From NCBI GenBank assembly GCA_902786745.1, contig CADADR010000005.1, forward strand, positions 123,740 through 187,739: a stretch of 64,000 nucleotides of DNA. The letters run 5' to 3'. Origin of the DNA: an uncultured Bacteroidia bacterium. Its GTDB lineage: Bacteria; Bacteroidota; Bacteroidia; Bacteroidales; F082. Under the pieces are notes generated by a model that was not told the origin of the DNA, ran no database searches, and worked only from the letters and a program-made list of their open reading frames with translations. A program made the translations under genes and the position numbers. Numbering within the stretch: position 1 is the first letter of the stretch; every line of letters begins with the position of its first letter. Below are positions 8,569-17,184 of the stretch, piece by piece.

Positions 8569-9057
8569 ATGAACAACGACAAGGAACATCAATTTGAACT
8601 ATTGGTGCGGCAGCACAAGCGGACCATCTACACGGTATGCTACATGTTCTCACGCAACAAGGCTGAAATCGACGACCTGTTTCAGGAAATCCTTATTAGG
8701 CTTTGGAACGGTTTCGACAATTACGAGGGCAGAAGTACCGAGCAGACATGGATCTACCGCGTCGCGCTTAACACGGCCATTAACCATGACAAGAAGGAAC
8801 GCCGGCGCATTGAGACCGTGCCGCTGACGGTGGACATCGACCCTTACGAGGCTGACGACCCCAAGACGCAACAAATCCGTGAACTTTACGACCGCATCTC
8901 GCGCCTCGACCTCATCGACCGAAGCCTCATCCTGCTTTGGCTGGAGGGTATCACTTACGATGAAATCGGGGCGATCATCGGCATCACGCCGAACAATGTA
9001 GGGGTGAGGCTGGGACGCATCAAGGAAAAACTGGTGAAAATGTCGAAAAACGAATGA
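8569..9057 (+). CDS. ECF-type RNA polymerase sigma factor
   Basis: 162 residues with sigma region 2 (ELLVRQHKRTIYTVCYMFSRN...IDDLFQEILIRLWNGFDNY) and region 4 (SLILLWLEGITYDEIGAIIGITPNNVGVRLGRIKEKL), joined by a short linker; no region 3 or 1. This is the small sigma-70 ECF layout. The gene for a membrane protein starts 12 bases downstream and may encode its regulator. No strong -7 box was found directly upstream; it may be read from the LRR-gene promoter 55 bases away. Confidence 0.9.
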   Translation: MNNDKEHQFELLVRQHKRTIYTVCYMFSRNKAEIDDLFQEILIRLWNGFDNYEGRSTEQTWIYRVALNTAINHDKKERRRIETVPLTVDIDPYEADDPKTQQIRELYDRISRLDLIDRSLILLWLEGITYDEIGAIIGITPNNVGVRLGRIKEKLVKMSKNE

Positions 9058-9069
9058 AAGGGAATCATC

Positions 9070-10308
9070 ATGGAAAACAACGAAAACAATAATCTGAACG
9101 AACTGGACCAGCTGAAGGCGCAATATGAAACGCTGAAACAGCAGTTCGACCAACAGGAAATCGTCAATGACAGATTGATGAAGTCGTCTATCAAGCATAG
9201 CACCGATTTTTACAAGCGCTACCGATGGCTGCAAGTCGTGCTATATCCGTTGGCGGCATTTTTCGGATGGCTGATTATCACCTGGAATTTGGGCAATCAT
9301 CTTTCAGCGAAGGTGTTTTGGGTGGCTTTCTGTGCGACTTGTTTGGTCATTGAGTTGCTCCTTACTAGAAAATTGCAACTTAAGACCCTTGAAAACGATG
9401 ATTTGCTGACTTTGTCAAATCAAGCTAGAGGTTTTAAAAGGCTCTTTGCCACCTTTACGATTCTCAACTATTCCACCGGGTTTGTTTTGTTTTTGGGTTT
9501 GCTTTTGGCTTGGATAGGAAATGGAGTGCCGAATTTAGGCGGGGTCATGGTAGTTTTTTGCATCGCGATTGTAATCTTTGTTCTTGTTGGAATCGCCGAA
9601 ATCCGCTATAAGACCAAGCCTTGCGACGAGATTATCCGTCAGATAGAATCCGCTGAGACCTCTTGTGCCAAGAAACCAAGATTGGATCCAAAGCAAAAGT
9701 GGTCCTTCATCGCCATGATTGTGGTGTTCTTGGGCTTCGACATATGGGGCGGCTATTTGATTGCCAAACATTTTAAACTGGTTGGAAAAACCTTTCGCTA
9801 CGAAAGGGCAGAGGGTGATCTGACCACAAAGGGCAGCCTCGAAATTTGGGAGGTTTATAACTGGATTAGGGTCCCGGATAAGGAGCGTTTTCTTGAGGCC
9901 ACAACGATGGAAGACAATGATTCTTTGGTGTATCGATGGTCGGCAGATACCACCGATCTCATGCTTTACACCTTGAAAAAGACTACGGAAGTCGGTCCTG
10001 CCATCAGTTCGGCAGTACTGGGTGGGAAGCCTTTGGTCAAACGACTGGACAGTGGACCCTATAAAGAAGGAACCTTCACAGCCATCATTCTCGAGTTGAT
10101 GCCTGAAGCCACGATATTGTTCAGAAGGTTGACCGAAGAGGCATTGTTGCAGCCTCAACCCGTCAATATAGCAGTCGTTATCGATGGTCAAGTTTATCAA
10201 GAGTGGCGCATTGCCAATGCTGTTTGTAGCGCTTTCTTCATCAATGCCAACCCCAATTGGTCGAAAGAAGAAGTGGAGGCCTTCTGCGAGCAATTGATAA
10301 AGCAGTAA
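9070..10308 (+). CDS. polytopic membrane protein paired with the ECF sigma factor
   Basis: 412 residues, not recognised as a named family. The N-terminus (NELDQLKAQYETLKQQFDQQ) is predicted to form a short coiled coil. Hydrophobic segments follow at about 57-75, 80-98, 128-147, 153-173 and 206-224. A soluble C-terminal region of about 190 residues follows. The tight spacing after the sigma gene suggests a membrane-bound regulator of the sigma factor, but no zinc-binding anti-sigma motif is visible, so this is inference from position only. Confidence 0.6.
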   Translation: MENNENNNLNELDQLKAQYETLKQQFDQQEIVNDRLMKSSIKHSTDFYKRYRWLQVVLYPLAAFFGWLIITWNLGNHLSAKVFWVAFCATCLVIELLLTRKLQLKTLENDDLLTLSNQARGFKRLFATFTILNYSTGFVLFLGLLLAWIGNGVPNLGGVMVVFCIAIVIFVLVGIAEIRYKTKPCDEIIRQIESAETSCAKKPRLDPKQKWSFIAMIVVFLGFDIWGGYLIAKHFKLVGKTFRYERAEGDLTTKGSLEIWEVYNWIRVPDKERFLEATTMEDNDSLVYRWSADTTDLMLYTLKKTTEVGPAISSAVLGGKPLVKRLDSGPYKEGTFTAIILELMPEATILFRRLTEEALLQPQPVNIAVVIDGQVYQEWRIANAVCSAFFINANPNWSKEEVEAFCEQLIKQ

Positions 10309-10353
10309 ATATAAAAAAACAAGCATATCGTCGAATTCTACAGATTATCAACT

Positions 10354-11253
10354 ATGAAAAAAGTTATTATTATTGTTTTGGCACTTGTCGTTGCCTTCAA
10401 GACTCATGCACAAATCCTGTATCGCATTTCTGGCAATGGCCTTGAAGCACCTAGTTATATTGTCGGCACTTACCATTTGGCACCTGCTTCGTTCGTTGAT
10501 AGCATTCCGGGTATGCGACAGGCCATAGAAGAAACTACTCAAGTTTGTGGTGAATTGGATATGATGGATGTTTTCAAACCCGAGAACGCCGCACGCATGT
10601 TGCAGTCGCAGATGTTGCCAGAAGGGGTCACACTATCCTCGCTACTCACCTCCGAACAGCGTACACGTCTCAATGCTTTGTTGCTTGAGGTATTGGGCAC
10701 GAATCTAGATGATGAGGCTTATGCCGCTCAAGTGGAAAAGATGAAGCCTGTAGTTCTCTCCACCACGCTCTCCCTGGCAGCCTTCATGAAGAAGACACAG
10801 TCATTCAATCCCATGGAACTGCTTGATAGTTATTTTCAGGTGCATGCCTTACAGAACGGCAAAAGTGTCAAGGGGTTCGAAACCGTTGACTTCCAGATGG
10901 AAGTGCTCTACGGAGGAGAACTGCCAAAGCAGGTGAATGACCTTATGTGTATGGTGGACCACTTTGAGGAGAGCACAAAACTGGTCGATCGGATCACGGA
11001 TGCCTATTTCTCGCAAGATCTTCAAAGGTTGGAAGCGGTATTAGAGGAAGAGCTTGATGGTGAATGTGGTGGTTCCCCAGAGGATGAGGCTGCCTTAATC
11101 GATAATCGTAATCACAACTGGATCAAAATGATGCCTGAAATTATGGCAGAGCAACCAACACTATTTGCCGTTGGTGCCGGACACCTTTGCGGGGAGCAAG
11201 GCGTACTGAAACTTCTCGAAGGATTAGGCTATGTTGTCGACGGCGTAAAATAG
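10354..11253 (+). CDS. TraB/GumN-family exported protein
   Basis: 299 residues with a signal peptide (MKKVIIIVLALVVAFKTHA) and the family opening LYRISGNGLEAPSYIVGTYHLAP. The C-terminal GxGHLxGxxGV motif appears as FAVGAGHLCGEQGVLKLLEGLGY. TraB/GumN proteins resemble Tiki-type metal-dependent proteases; the GTYH histidine and the GAGH histidine are the expected metal ligands. Likely periplasmic. The substrate is unknown. Confidence 0.85.
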   Translation: MKKVIIIVLALVVAFKTHAQILYRISGNGLEAPSYIVGTYHLAPASFVDSIPGMRQAIEETTQVCGELDMMDVFKPENAARMLQSQMLPEGVTLSSLLTSEQRTRLNALLLEVLGTNLDDEAYAAQVEKMKPVVLSTTLSLAAFMKKTQSFNPMELLDSYFQVHALQNGKSVKGFETVDFQMEVLYGGELPKQVNDLMCMVDHFEESTKLVDRITDAYFSQDLQRLEAVLEEELDGECGGSPEDEAALIDNRNHNWIKMMPEIMAEQPTLFAVGAGHLCGEQGVLKLLEGLGYVVDGVK

Positions 11254-11291
11254 CGGAAAAGAAATAAATCGAAAAAAACTCAACTTTTTTC

Positions 11292-11320
11292 TTGACTTAT
11301 TCAAAAAAGTTGTACTTTTG
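11292..11320 (+). promoter_or_regulatory. predicted promoter for the outer-membrane barrel gene
   Basis: TTG at about 11292-11294 and TACTTTTG at 11313-11320 with roughly 18 bases between them. The ATG is 97 bases further on, so a long leader is expected. Confidence 0.6.
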
Positions 11321-11417
11321 CAGTGTGATAGTTTACTAATACACTACAAGAATTATTTGAATTGTATCATACGAAAAGCAATAATCTTTAGTTAATATCT
11401 TATCAAATAGTTTAATC

Positions 11418-13871
11418 ATGAAAAAACGTTTTCTTTTATTCTTCATCGCTTTAATTACTTTATCATCAACTACTTTTGCTCAGAGTAAAGTTTCGGGAAC
11501 CGTCGTCGAAGAAGCCAACGGCAAGGCTGTTCCCTTCGTCAATGTGGGTTTGTTCCGCCAAGCCGACAGCGTCTTTGTGAGCGGTGCGGCCTCCGACGAC
11601 AAAGGCCATTTTGAGTTGTTAGCGCCTAACGGCGACTACCGTCTGGCGGTCTCGGCTATCGGTTTCCAGACTTATGAGCAGATGCTTACCGTGAAAGGCA
11701 ATCAAGACCTTGGTAAGTTGCAACTCAAGGAAGGCTCCACCAAACTTAGTGAGGTGACCATCACCGAGAAGCGTCCTTTGTTCGCTGTGGAAGGGGAGAA
11801 GACCATGTATAACGTTGCTGAAGACAACAGCATTCAGACGGGTACGCTTTCGGATGCCTTGCAGAATGCCCCTGGCGTGAGTGTTGATGTGGAGGGCAAC
11901 ATTAGTCTTCGTGGCACATCAAGTGTGGAGGTGTGGATCAACGACAAACCTTCACACATGACCGCCGAGAACCTCAAGACCTACATCCAGACCTTGCCCG
12001 CCAACAGCATCGACCATGTGGAGGTCATCACCAACCCCTCAGCACGCTATGGTTCCAAGGCCGATGGCATCATCAACATCGTGACCAACGCTAAAATCCA
12101 GAAAAACGAGTTTTTCAGCTTCGGTGTTAACGTCTCAACCCATCCTTATATTGACCCATGGGCTTCCTATGTTTGGTCGAACGACAAGCTGACGGTCAAT
12201 GCTTACATCAACGGCAGCTATTCCGATTGGAAGGGCAATTCCTTCGTGGATCAGTCGCTGTTCAACGCGAGCGGAGCTCTCGCCAATCATGAAATCGATA
12301 GTACGCTTTTCAATAACAAGATGTATGGTTTGGGTGGTTTCTTCAGCGTTGATTATGAGATTGATACAGCAAATAGTTTGAATGTTTGGTTGAGCGGATG
12401 GCCCAATTGGGGTGACGCTATCAACAACACCTCTTTCTTTAGGGAGGAGTATCTGCCCAATGAGCTGACCACCGATATGCACGAAAGCACTTATGGCAGA
12501 GAAAGTCAATACTTCGCTAATTACGGCCTATATTACCAGCATAAGTTCAACAACGAGGGCCATAACCTCTCCGTCAGTGTCAATGGGATGAGTTTTGGTG
12601 GACGCGATAATGGCGAAGTGACAAGGAAATTCACCTTGCCTATGGACTACACTCGAGTGTTACGCCAAAACAGCCTCTACCGTTCCACAGGCGTCGAGGG
12701 CGAGATTGTCTACAACCGTCCTTATTCTGAGAACGGAGAGATTTCGGTGGGTTACACTATTGGCTATGATCCTGAGCATCAAAGTCTTGTTACCGACACT
12801 GTAATCAATCCTAATTCGGATAAAGAGGCTTGGGAATGGGACAATGACGTTTACCGTACCTACAATGCCAAGTTCACCGAATTAAACAACGAAGCCTTTA
12901 TTACCTTGCAGCACAAGTTTGGTGGCTTTACCGTGAAGCCGGGTATACGTTTCGTCAGCGAGCTGGTCAAAGGTGCCTATCCCGACTCCTCGCAATACAA
13001 CTTCAATAAGCATTTCTTCAGTGTGAGGCCTTCGCTCCACCTGTCATATCGCACCAAGTCGATGCATAACTTCAGCTTGAGCTACACGCGCCGCATTGCT
13101 GCCCCTGGAGCTGAGCAGTTGAGCCGTTTCCCCATGTATCATGAGGACAGCTACAGCAGTGGTAATCCTGAGCTGGATCGCATCTTCACCAATGCTTTCG
13201 AAGCTGGCTGGACCAAGTATTGGAACAACTTCGGTTCCATTGGACTGTCGGCCTATTATCGTGGCAAGACCAATAATGTCGATAGGATTACAGTCTCGAA
13301 CTACCATTGGCTCTACGGTCGCGTGGTGCCTTATAGCTATCCTGTCAATGTCGGCAAAAGCCATAATGCGGGTTTTGAGTACAATATGATGTACCGTCCG
13401 AACGGTTTCTTCAACCTGCGTTTCTATGCCAATCTGTATGATTCTTACATCAAGACGGAGTATGAGGGACATGAATATGAAAGCGACATGTGGTCTTACA
13501 GCTTCCGCCTTAACATGTGGGCCAAGCTGTGGAACAAACTGGAATTGACGGCTTCGGGCTACTATAGCTCACCGACGCAATCCTTGTTTAGCGAGCGTCA
13601 AGGCTATTTTGGTGTTGATGCGGGTCTGCGTGCCGATTTCTTCGACCGTAGGTTATCGGTTTTTGTCAATGCCAACGACATCTTTAACAGCAATCGCTTT
13701 GGGCATTCGAACAACAGCCCGTATGTGCAGTCAAACTCCTCCTACAAATACAACAGCCGTAGCGTTGCTGTCGGTGTGACCTTCCGCTTCGGTAAGATGG
13801 AACTGGAACAGATGGCCCGTCAAGGTGGCGAAGGCGCACCAAGCGCTCCTCAAGGCATGGGCGGGATGTAA
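11418..13871 (+). CDS. outer-membrane beta-barrel protein with carboxypeptidase-like domain (TonB-receptor type)
   Basis: 817 residues. A signal peptide (MKKRFLLFFIALITLSSTTFAQ) precedes a carboxypeptidase-regulatory-like fold (KVSGTVVEEANGKAVPFVNVGLF, about residues 25-105). A plug-like domain follows (LSDALQNAPGVSVDVEGNISLRG... and NPSARYGSKADGIINIV), then a long barrel of alternating aromatic strands ending in FRFGKMELEQM plus a Gly/Pro-rich tail. This matches the Bacteroidota outer-membrane barrel family (OMP_b-brl_3). No SusD partner follows, so it is probably not a glycan SusCD pair. The transported substrate is unknown. Confidence 0.85.
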   Translation: MKKRFLLFFIALITLSSTTFAQSKVSGTVVEEANGKAVPFVNVGLFRQADSVFVSGAASDDKGHFELLAPNGDYRLAVSAIGFQTYEQMLTVKGNQDLGKLQLKEGSTKLSEVTITEKRPLFAVEGEKTMYNVAEDNSIQTGTLSDALQNAPGVSVDVEGNISLRGTSSVEVWINDKPSHMTAENLKTYIQTLPANSIDHVEVITNPSARYGSKADGIINIVTNAKIQKNEFFSFGVNVSTHPYIDPWASYVWSNDKLTVNAYINGSYSDWKGNSFVDQSLFNASGALANHEIDSTLFNNKMYGLGGFFSVDYEIDTANSLNVWLSGWPNWGDAINNTSFFREEYLPNELTTDMHESTYGRESQYFANYGLYYQHKFNNEGHNLSVSVNGMSFGGRDNGEVTRKFTLPMDYTRVLRQNSLYRSTGVEGEIVYNRPYSENGEISVGYTIGYDPEHQSLVTDTVINPNSDKEAWEWDNDVYRTYNAKFTELNNEAFITLQHKFGGFTVKPGIRFVSELVKGAYPDSSQYNFNKHFFSVRPSLHLSYRTKSMHNFSLSYTRRIAAPGAEQLSRFPMYHEDSYSSGNPELDRIFTNAFEAGWTKYWNNFGSIGLSAYYRGKTNNVDRITVSNYHWLYGRVVPYSYPVNVGKSHNAGFEYNMMYRPNGFFNLRFYANLYDSYIKTEYEGHEYESDMWSYSFRLNMWAKLWNKLELTASGYYSSPTQSLFSERQGYFGVDAGLRADFFDRRLSVFVNANDIFNSNRFGHSNNSPYVQSNSSYKYNSRSVAVGVTFRFGKMELEQMARQGGEGAPSAPQGMGGM

Positions 13872-13875
13872 AATG

Positions 13876-14003
13876 AGATTCCCTGCGGGAATGGCTTAAT
13901 GTTTGTTTTGTAAACTGCGGCGGTATGTGACGTTTACGATTTGTAGACATCATTTACCGCCGCTTTGTAGCATGCAATTACAATCCATTCCCGCAGGGAA
14001 TCT
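13876..14003. repeat. inverted pair of short palindromes (REPIN-like doublet)
   Basis: A 19-bp sequence, AGATTCCCTGCGGGAATGG (13876-13894), recurs as a perfect inverted copy at 13985-14003. Each arm is itself a hairpin (ATTCCC-TGC-GGGAAT). A second inverted pair lies inside: GCGGCGGTA (13917-13925) and TACCGCCGC (13955-13963). The unit begins 5 bases after the barrel-gene stop and may also serve as its terminator. Confidence 0.8.
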
Positions 14004-14072
14004 ACTTATTGTGTTGACATTTTTTAGCCTAATAACGGATAAAAATCAACAAAAAATCCTATAATTTGGGCA

Positions 14073-14145
14073 TTTTCGCCACAAAAAAGCCAAGTTTTCG
14101 CCACAAATAGCCGATTTTCGCCACATTCGGCCCGTATTCGGCACA
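14073..14145 (+). repeat. four phased direct repeats upstream of the fatty-acid operon
   Basis: TTTTCGCCACA occurs exactly at 14073, 14095 and 14115, and as TATTCGGCACA at 14135. Starts are 22, 20 and 20 bases apart (about two helical turns). The array ends 27 bases before the -7 box at 14173. The rest of the 13872-14227 gap holds the REPIN-like doublet and AT-rich sequence only. Confidence 0.75.
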
Positions 14146-14172
14146 TTTTTCCTGCGGTGTGAAGTGATGCTG

Positions 14173-14180
14173 TACTTTTG
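14173..14180 (+). promoter_or_regulatory. -7 box of the fab operon promoter
   Basis: TACTTTTG, 47 bases before the fabH-like ATG. No TTG is seen at the usual -33 position; the phased repeats end just upstream instead. Confidence 0.6.
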
Positions 14181-14227
14181 CGGCGTTTTAAAATTGAAGA
14201 CGAGTTTTTAATCTAATCGAAAACGAA

Positions 14228-15181
14228 ATGAAAATAATTGGAACTGGAAGCGCGTTGCCGTCCCTCACCGTCACCAACGACGACTTGGCGACTTTCTTGG
14301 ACACCAACGACACTTGGATTTCGACCAGAACGGGTATTCAAGCCCGCCACCTTTTATCTAACGAAGATTTGTATGACTTGGCTGTTGAGGCCGGCACAAA
14401 GGCCATCAACGCCTCGGGTTTACGCCCCGAGCAGATTGACTTCCTCTTGGTCTCGAACGTGGCTAACCGTCACATCACCCCTGGATTGAGTTGCATCGTG
14501 CAAAAACGCATCGGCCTCAGCTGTGCTGGCCTCGACATCAACGTGGCTTGCGCTGGCTTTGTCAACGCTTTGATGCTCGCCGACGGCATGATGAAAGCAG
14601 GTCATGCGAAGAATATATTAATATTGTGTGCTGAAGAACCCACCAAATACTGCAACTGGCACGAGCGTGACTGCAGCGTGTTGTTTGGCGACGGTGCAGG
14701 CGCCGTGGTGCTAACCGCTGGCAATGCCTTCAAAGACGTGAAACTCACCATGATCAGCGACCGCGATGTGCTTTACTATGAACGTGGCATGGAAACGACG
14801 CCTTTCGAACAGCATTATGTGAAAGGTCAACCCTTGGTGATGAAAGGCAAAGAGTTGTTCAAGACCGCCGTCACCGAGTCGGCCAAAGATATTCAGAATG
14901 TGCTGGATTATAACCATCTGACCCACGAGGATATCACTTGGTTCATGCTGCATCAGGCCAACAAGCGTATCATCGAAGGCATCCGCCATATCATCGGTGG
15001 TCCCGAAGAAAAATACCCGACCGTCATCGAGAAGTACGGCAACACCTCATCGGCCAGCATCCCGATCATGCTTGACGAAATGTTGAGGGCTGGCAAGATC
15101 AAAGAAGGTGACAAGATCATCATGAGTGCCTTCGGCGCTGGTTTCGTTTCCGCCGCCTGCTTGTGGGAATGGGAATTTTAA
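14228..15181 (+). CDS. fabH: 3-oxoacyl-ACP synthase III (KAS III)
   Basis: 317 residues. The thiolase-fold condensing enzyme joins acyl-CoA to malonyl-ACP to start fatty-acid chains. The catalytic triad is visible: Cys108 in NVACAGFVNA, His242 in LHQANKR and Asn272 in YGNTSSAS. The C-terminus GAGFVSAACLWEWEF is typical. First gene of a five-gene set (fabH-fabF-fabZ-acpP-fabG). It could be the housekeeping FabH or a dedicated starter enzyme; the primer cannot be told from sequence. Confidence 0.92.
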   Translation: MKIIGTGSALPSLTVTNDDLATFLDTNDTWISTRTGIQARHLLSNEDLYDLAVEAGTKAINASGLRPEQIDFLLVSNVANRHITPGLSCIVQKRIGLSCAGLDINVACAGFVNALMLADGMMKAGHAKNILILCAEEPTKYCNWHERDCSVLFGDGAGAVVLTAGNAFKDVKLTMISDRDVLYYERGMETTPFEQHYVKGQPLVMKGKELFKTAVTESAKDIQNVLDYNHLTHEDITWFMLHQANKRIIEGIRHIIGGPEEKYPTVIEKYGNTSSASIPIMLDEMLRAGKIKEGDKIIMSAFGAGFVSAACLWEWEF

Positions 15182-15182
15182 A

Positions 15183-15210
15183 AGTTTAGAGTTTAGAGTT
15201 TAGAGTTTAG
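15183..15210 (+). repeat. 7-mer tandem repeat in the fabF leader
   Basis: Four exact copies of AGTTTAG fill the gap between fabH and fabF. Read on the minus strand the unit is AAACTCT in a shifted register, one base different from the CAACTCT repeated inside sufS. No clear Shine-Dalgarno remains before the fabF ATG at 15216. Confidence 0.85.
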
Positions 15211-15215
15211 AGAAA

Positions 15216-16466
15216 ATGGAAAACAATAACAATATTAGAAGAGTAGTAATCACCGGCATGGGTGCCGTTTCGCCTATTGGCAACGACCTGCCTACCATAT
15301 GGGATAACCTGATGAAGGGCTATTGTGGCATCGACTTCATCAAATCGTTTGATACCACGGATCTTCCCGTGAAGATTGCGGCTGAGCTGAAGGACTTCAA
15401 TCCCGAGGCTTGTGGTGTCGACAAGGGCTTCGTCAAACGTAACGACCGTTTTGCAGTCTATACCTTGGCTGCTGCCTATCAGGCCATGAAAGACAACGAG
15501 GACATGCAGATGAGCCCCGACCGTCTGGGCGTGTATGTCGGTTCAGGCATCGGTGGTTTTGACACCATTATGAAGGGTGTCAAGACTTATTATGATGAAG
15601 GCGCGCGTTGGATTTCTCCTTTGATGATTCCCACCATGATTGGCAACCAAGCCTCAGGCAGCGTGGCCATCCGCTACAACGCTCAAGGCCCTTGCGTGCC
15701 CATCGTGACGGCTTGCGCCACGGGTACCCACAGCATCGGTGAGGCCTACCGCGCTATCAAACACGGCTATGCCGATGCCGTCATCGCGGGTGGCTCGGAG
15801 GCTGGCATCAACCCCGTCTCCATCGGTGGCTTTGCCAACTGCAAGGCTTTGACGAAGTCGGAAGACCCCAAGTATGCCTCTCTGCCGTTCAACAAGAACC
15901 GCGCTGGCTTTGTCATTGCCGAAGGCTCGGGCATCGTGCTTCTTGAAGAATACGAACATGCCAAACAACGTGGTGCGAAGATCTATGCAGAACTTTGTGG
16001 TTACGGCAACTCTTGCGATGCCTATCATAGCACGGCTCCGCGTCCCGATGGCACTACGCAAAGCCTGGCCATCAAACAAGCTCTCGAAGAAGCCCAATTC
16101 AAGGCAGGTGAGAGCATCTACATCAACGCCCACGGTACGGGTACCCCGATGAATGACAGCGGTGAGACCAAAGCCATCAAGATTGCAATGGGAGAGGAAG
16201 AAGCCCATAAGGCCCACATCAGCTCCACAAAGTCGGAGATGGGCCACGCCCTTGGCGCTGCTGGTGCCATCGAGCTTGTTATCAGCGTGATGGCTCTAAA
16301 CAACGGTATCGTTCCTCCGACCATCGGCTTGGATGAACCCGATCCCGAGTGCGACCTCGACTACACGCCTAACAAACCTCTCAAGGTGGATTTGGACATC
16401 GCCATCTCCAACTCCCTGGGCTTCGGCGGACATAATGCTTGTCTGGCAGTACGTAAAGTGAAATAA
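15216..16466 (+). CDS. fabF: 3-oxoacyl-ACP synthase II (KAS II)
   Basis: 416 residues. The elongating condensing enzyme has the Cys-His-His set: Cys167 in TACATGTHS, His306 in NAHGTGTPMND and His344 in KSEMGHALGAAG. Full length for FabF, with the GSGIGGF and NSLGFGGHNACL segments. Lies 34 bases after fabH across the 7-mer repeat and 19 bases before the dehydratase gene, so one transcript is likely. Confidence 0.94.
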   Translation: MENNNNIRRVVITGMGAVSPIGNDLPTIWDNLMKGYCGIDFIKSFDTTDLPVKIAAELKDFNPEACGVDKGFVKRNDRFAVYTLAAAYQAMKDNEDMQMSPDRLGVYVGSGIGGFDTIMKGVKTYYDEGARWISPLMIPTMIGNQASGSVAIRYNAQGPCVPIVTACATGTHSIGEAYRAIKHGYADAVIAGGSEAGINPVSIGGFANCKALTKSEDPKYASLPFNKNRAGFVIAEGSGIVLLEEYEHAKQRGAKIYAELCGYGNSCDAYHSTAPRPDGTTQSLAIKQALEEAQFKAGESIYINAHGTGTPMNDSGETKAIKIAMGEEEAHKAHISSTKSEMGHALGAAGAIELVISVMALNNGIVPPTIGLDEPDPECDLDYTPNKPLKVDLDIAISNSLGFGGHNACLAVRKVK

Positions 16467-16485
16467 CAACACAACAATCAACAAT

Positions 16486-16911
16486 ATGAACAGAGACGAA
16501 ATCAAACAGTATCTCCCGCACCGCGAGCCTATGCTCCTGGTCGATGAGATGACCCTCGACGAGAACCATGTGGCCCATTCCAAGTACCATGTGACGGGCG
16601 AGGAGTTTTTCCTGAAAGGCCATTTCCCTGGCGAACCCGTCGTGCCTGGCGTCATCCTTTGTGAGATCATGGCCCAGTCGTGCGCCCTGCTGATGAAGGA
16701 CGACCTCATCGGCAAGCTGACTTTCTATACCGGTATCGATAAGGTGCGTTTCAAGAACAGCGTCAAGCCGGGCGACACCGTCGAGGTGGAAGCCACGTTG
16801 ACCTATCACCGTGCCAACATCTACATCTGCTCCGCAATGCTCAGCGTAGGTGGAAAGATGTGCGTAAAAGGCGAACTTTCTTTCGCTTTATTGCCGGATA
16901 CGAGAAAATAA
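16486..16911 (+). CDS. fabZ: 3-hydroxyacyl-ACP dehydratase, FabZ-like
   Basis: 141-residue hotdog-fold protein. Catalytic His46 lies in LKGHFPGEPVVPGVILCE, and the acidic residue is Glu60 in the same stretch, as in FabZ/FabA. It removes water from 3-hydroxyacyl-ACP. Length fits FabZ. The start MNRDEIKQYLPHREPMLLVD matches the family N-terminus. It sits between fabF and acpP. A second, LpxC-fused FabZ is common in Bacteroidota but is not in this window. Confidence 0.88.
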   Translation: MNRDEIKQYLPHREPMLLVDEMTLDENHVAHSKYHVTGEEFFLKGHFPGEPVVPGVILCEIMAQSCALLMKDDLIGKLTFYTGIDKVRFKNSVKPGDTVEVEATLTYHRANIYICSAMLSVGGKMCVKGELSFALLPDTRK

Positions 16912-16914
16912 TTG

Positions 16915-16922
16915 TAATTTTG
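16915..16922 (+). promoter_or_regulatory. possible internal -7 box before acpP
   Basis: TAATTTTG ends six bases before the acpP ATG at 16929. If active, the transcript would be nearly leaderless. acpP can equally be read from the upstream operon promoter. Confidence 0.4.
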
Positions 16923-16928
16923 TGCATT

Positions 16929-17174
16929 ATGGCTACGATACAAGACAAGACGAGGGCGTTGATTGCTACCAAGCTAAGCATTAGCGAGAGCGAGATTACG
17001 CCGGAGAAGAACTTCTTCAACGATTTGGGTGCCGATTCGTTGGATTTCGTCGAGCTTTCTATGATTCTGGAACACGAATTCAACGTGAAGTTCACCGAAG
17101 ACGACACGGCCAAGGTCAAGACCGTCGGCGACTTGTATGAACTGATTGAGAGATACAAAAACAAAACCAAATAA
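16929..17174 (+). CDS. acpP: acyl carrier protein
   Basis: 81 residues, acidic, with the phosphopantetheine site at Ser37 in LGADSLDFVEL. The protein carries growing acyl chains between the fab enzymes. The start at 16929 (MATIQDKTRALIATKL) is chosen because a longer in-frame reading from 16860 lies inside fabZ and adds unrelated sequence. Ends 10 bases before fabG. The DSLDFVEL form, instead of DSLDTVEL, is a mild variant. Confidence 0.93.
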   Translation: MATIQDKTRALIATKLSISESEITPEKNFFNDLGADSLDFVELSMILEHEFNVKFTEDDTAKVKTVGDLYELIERYKNKTK

Positions 17175-17184
17175 AAGAGAAACC

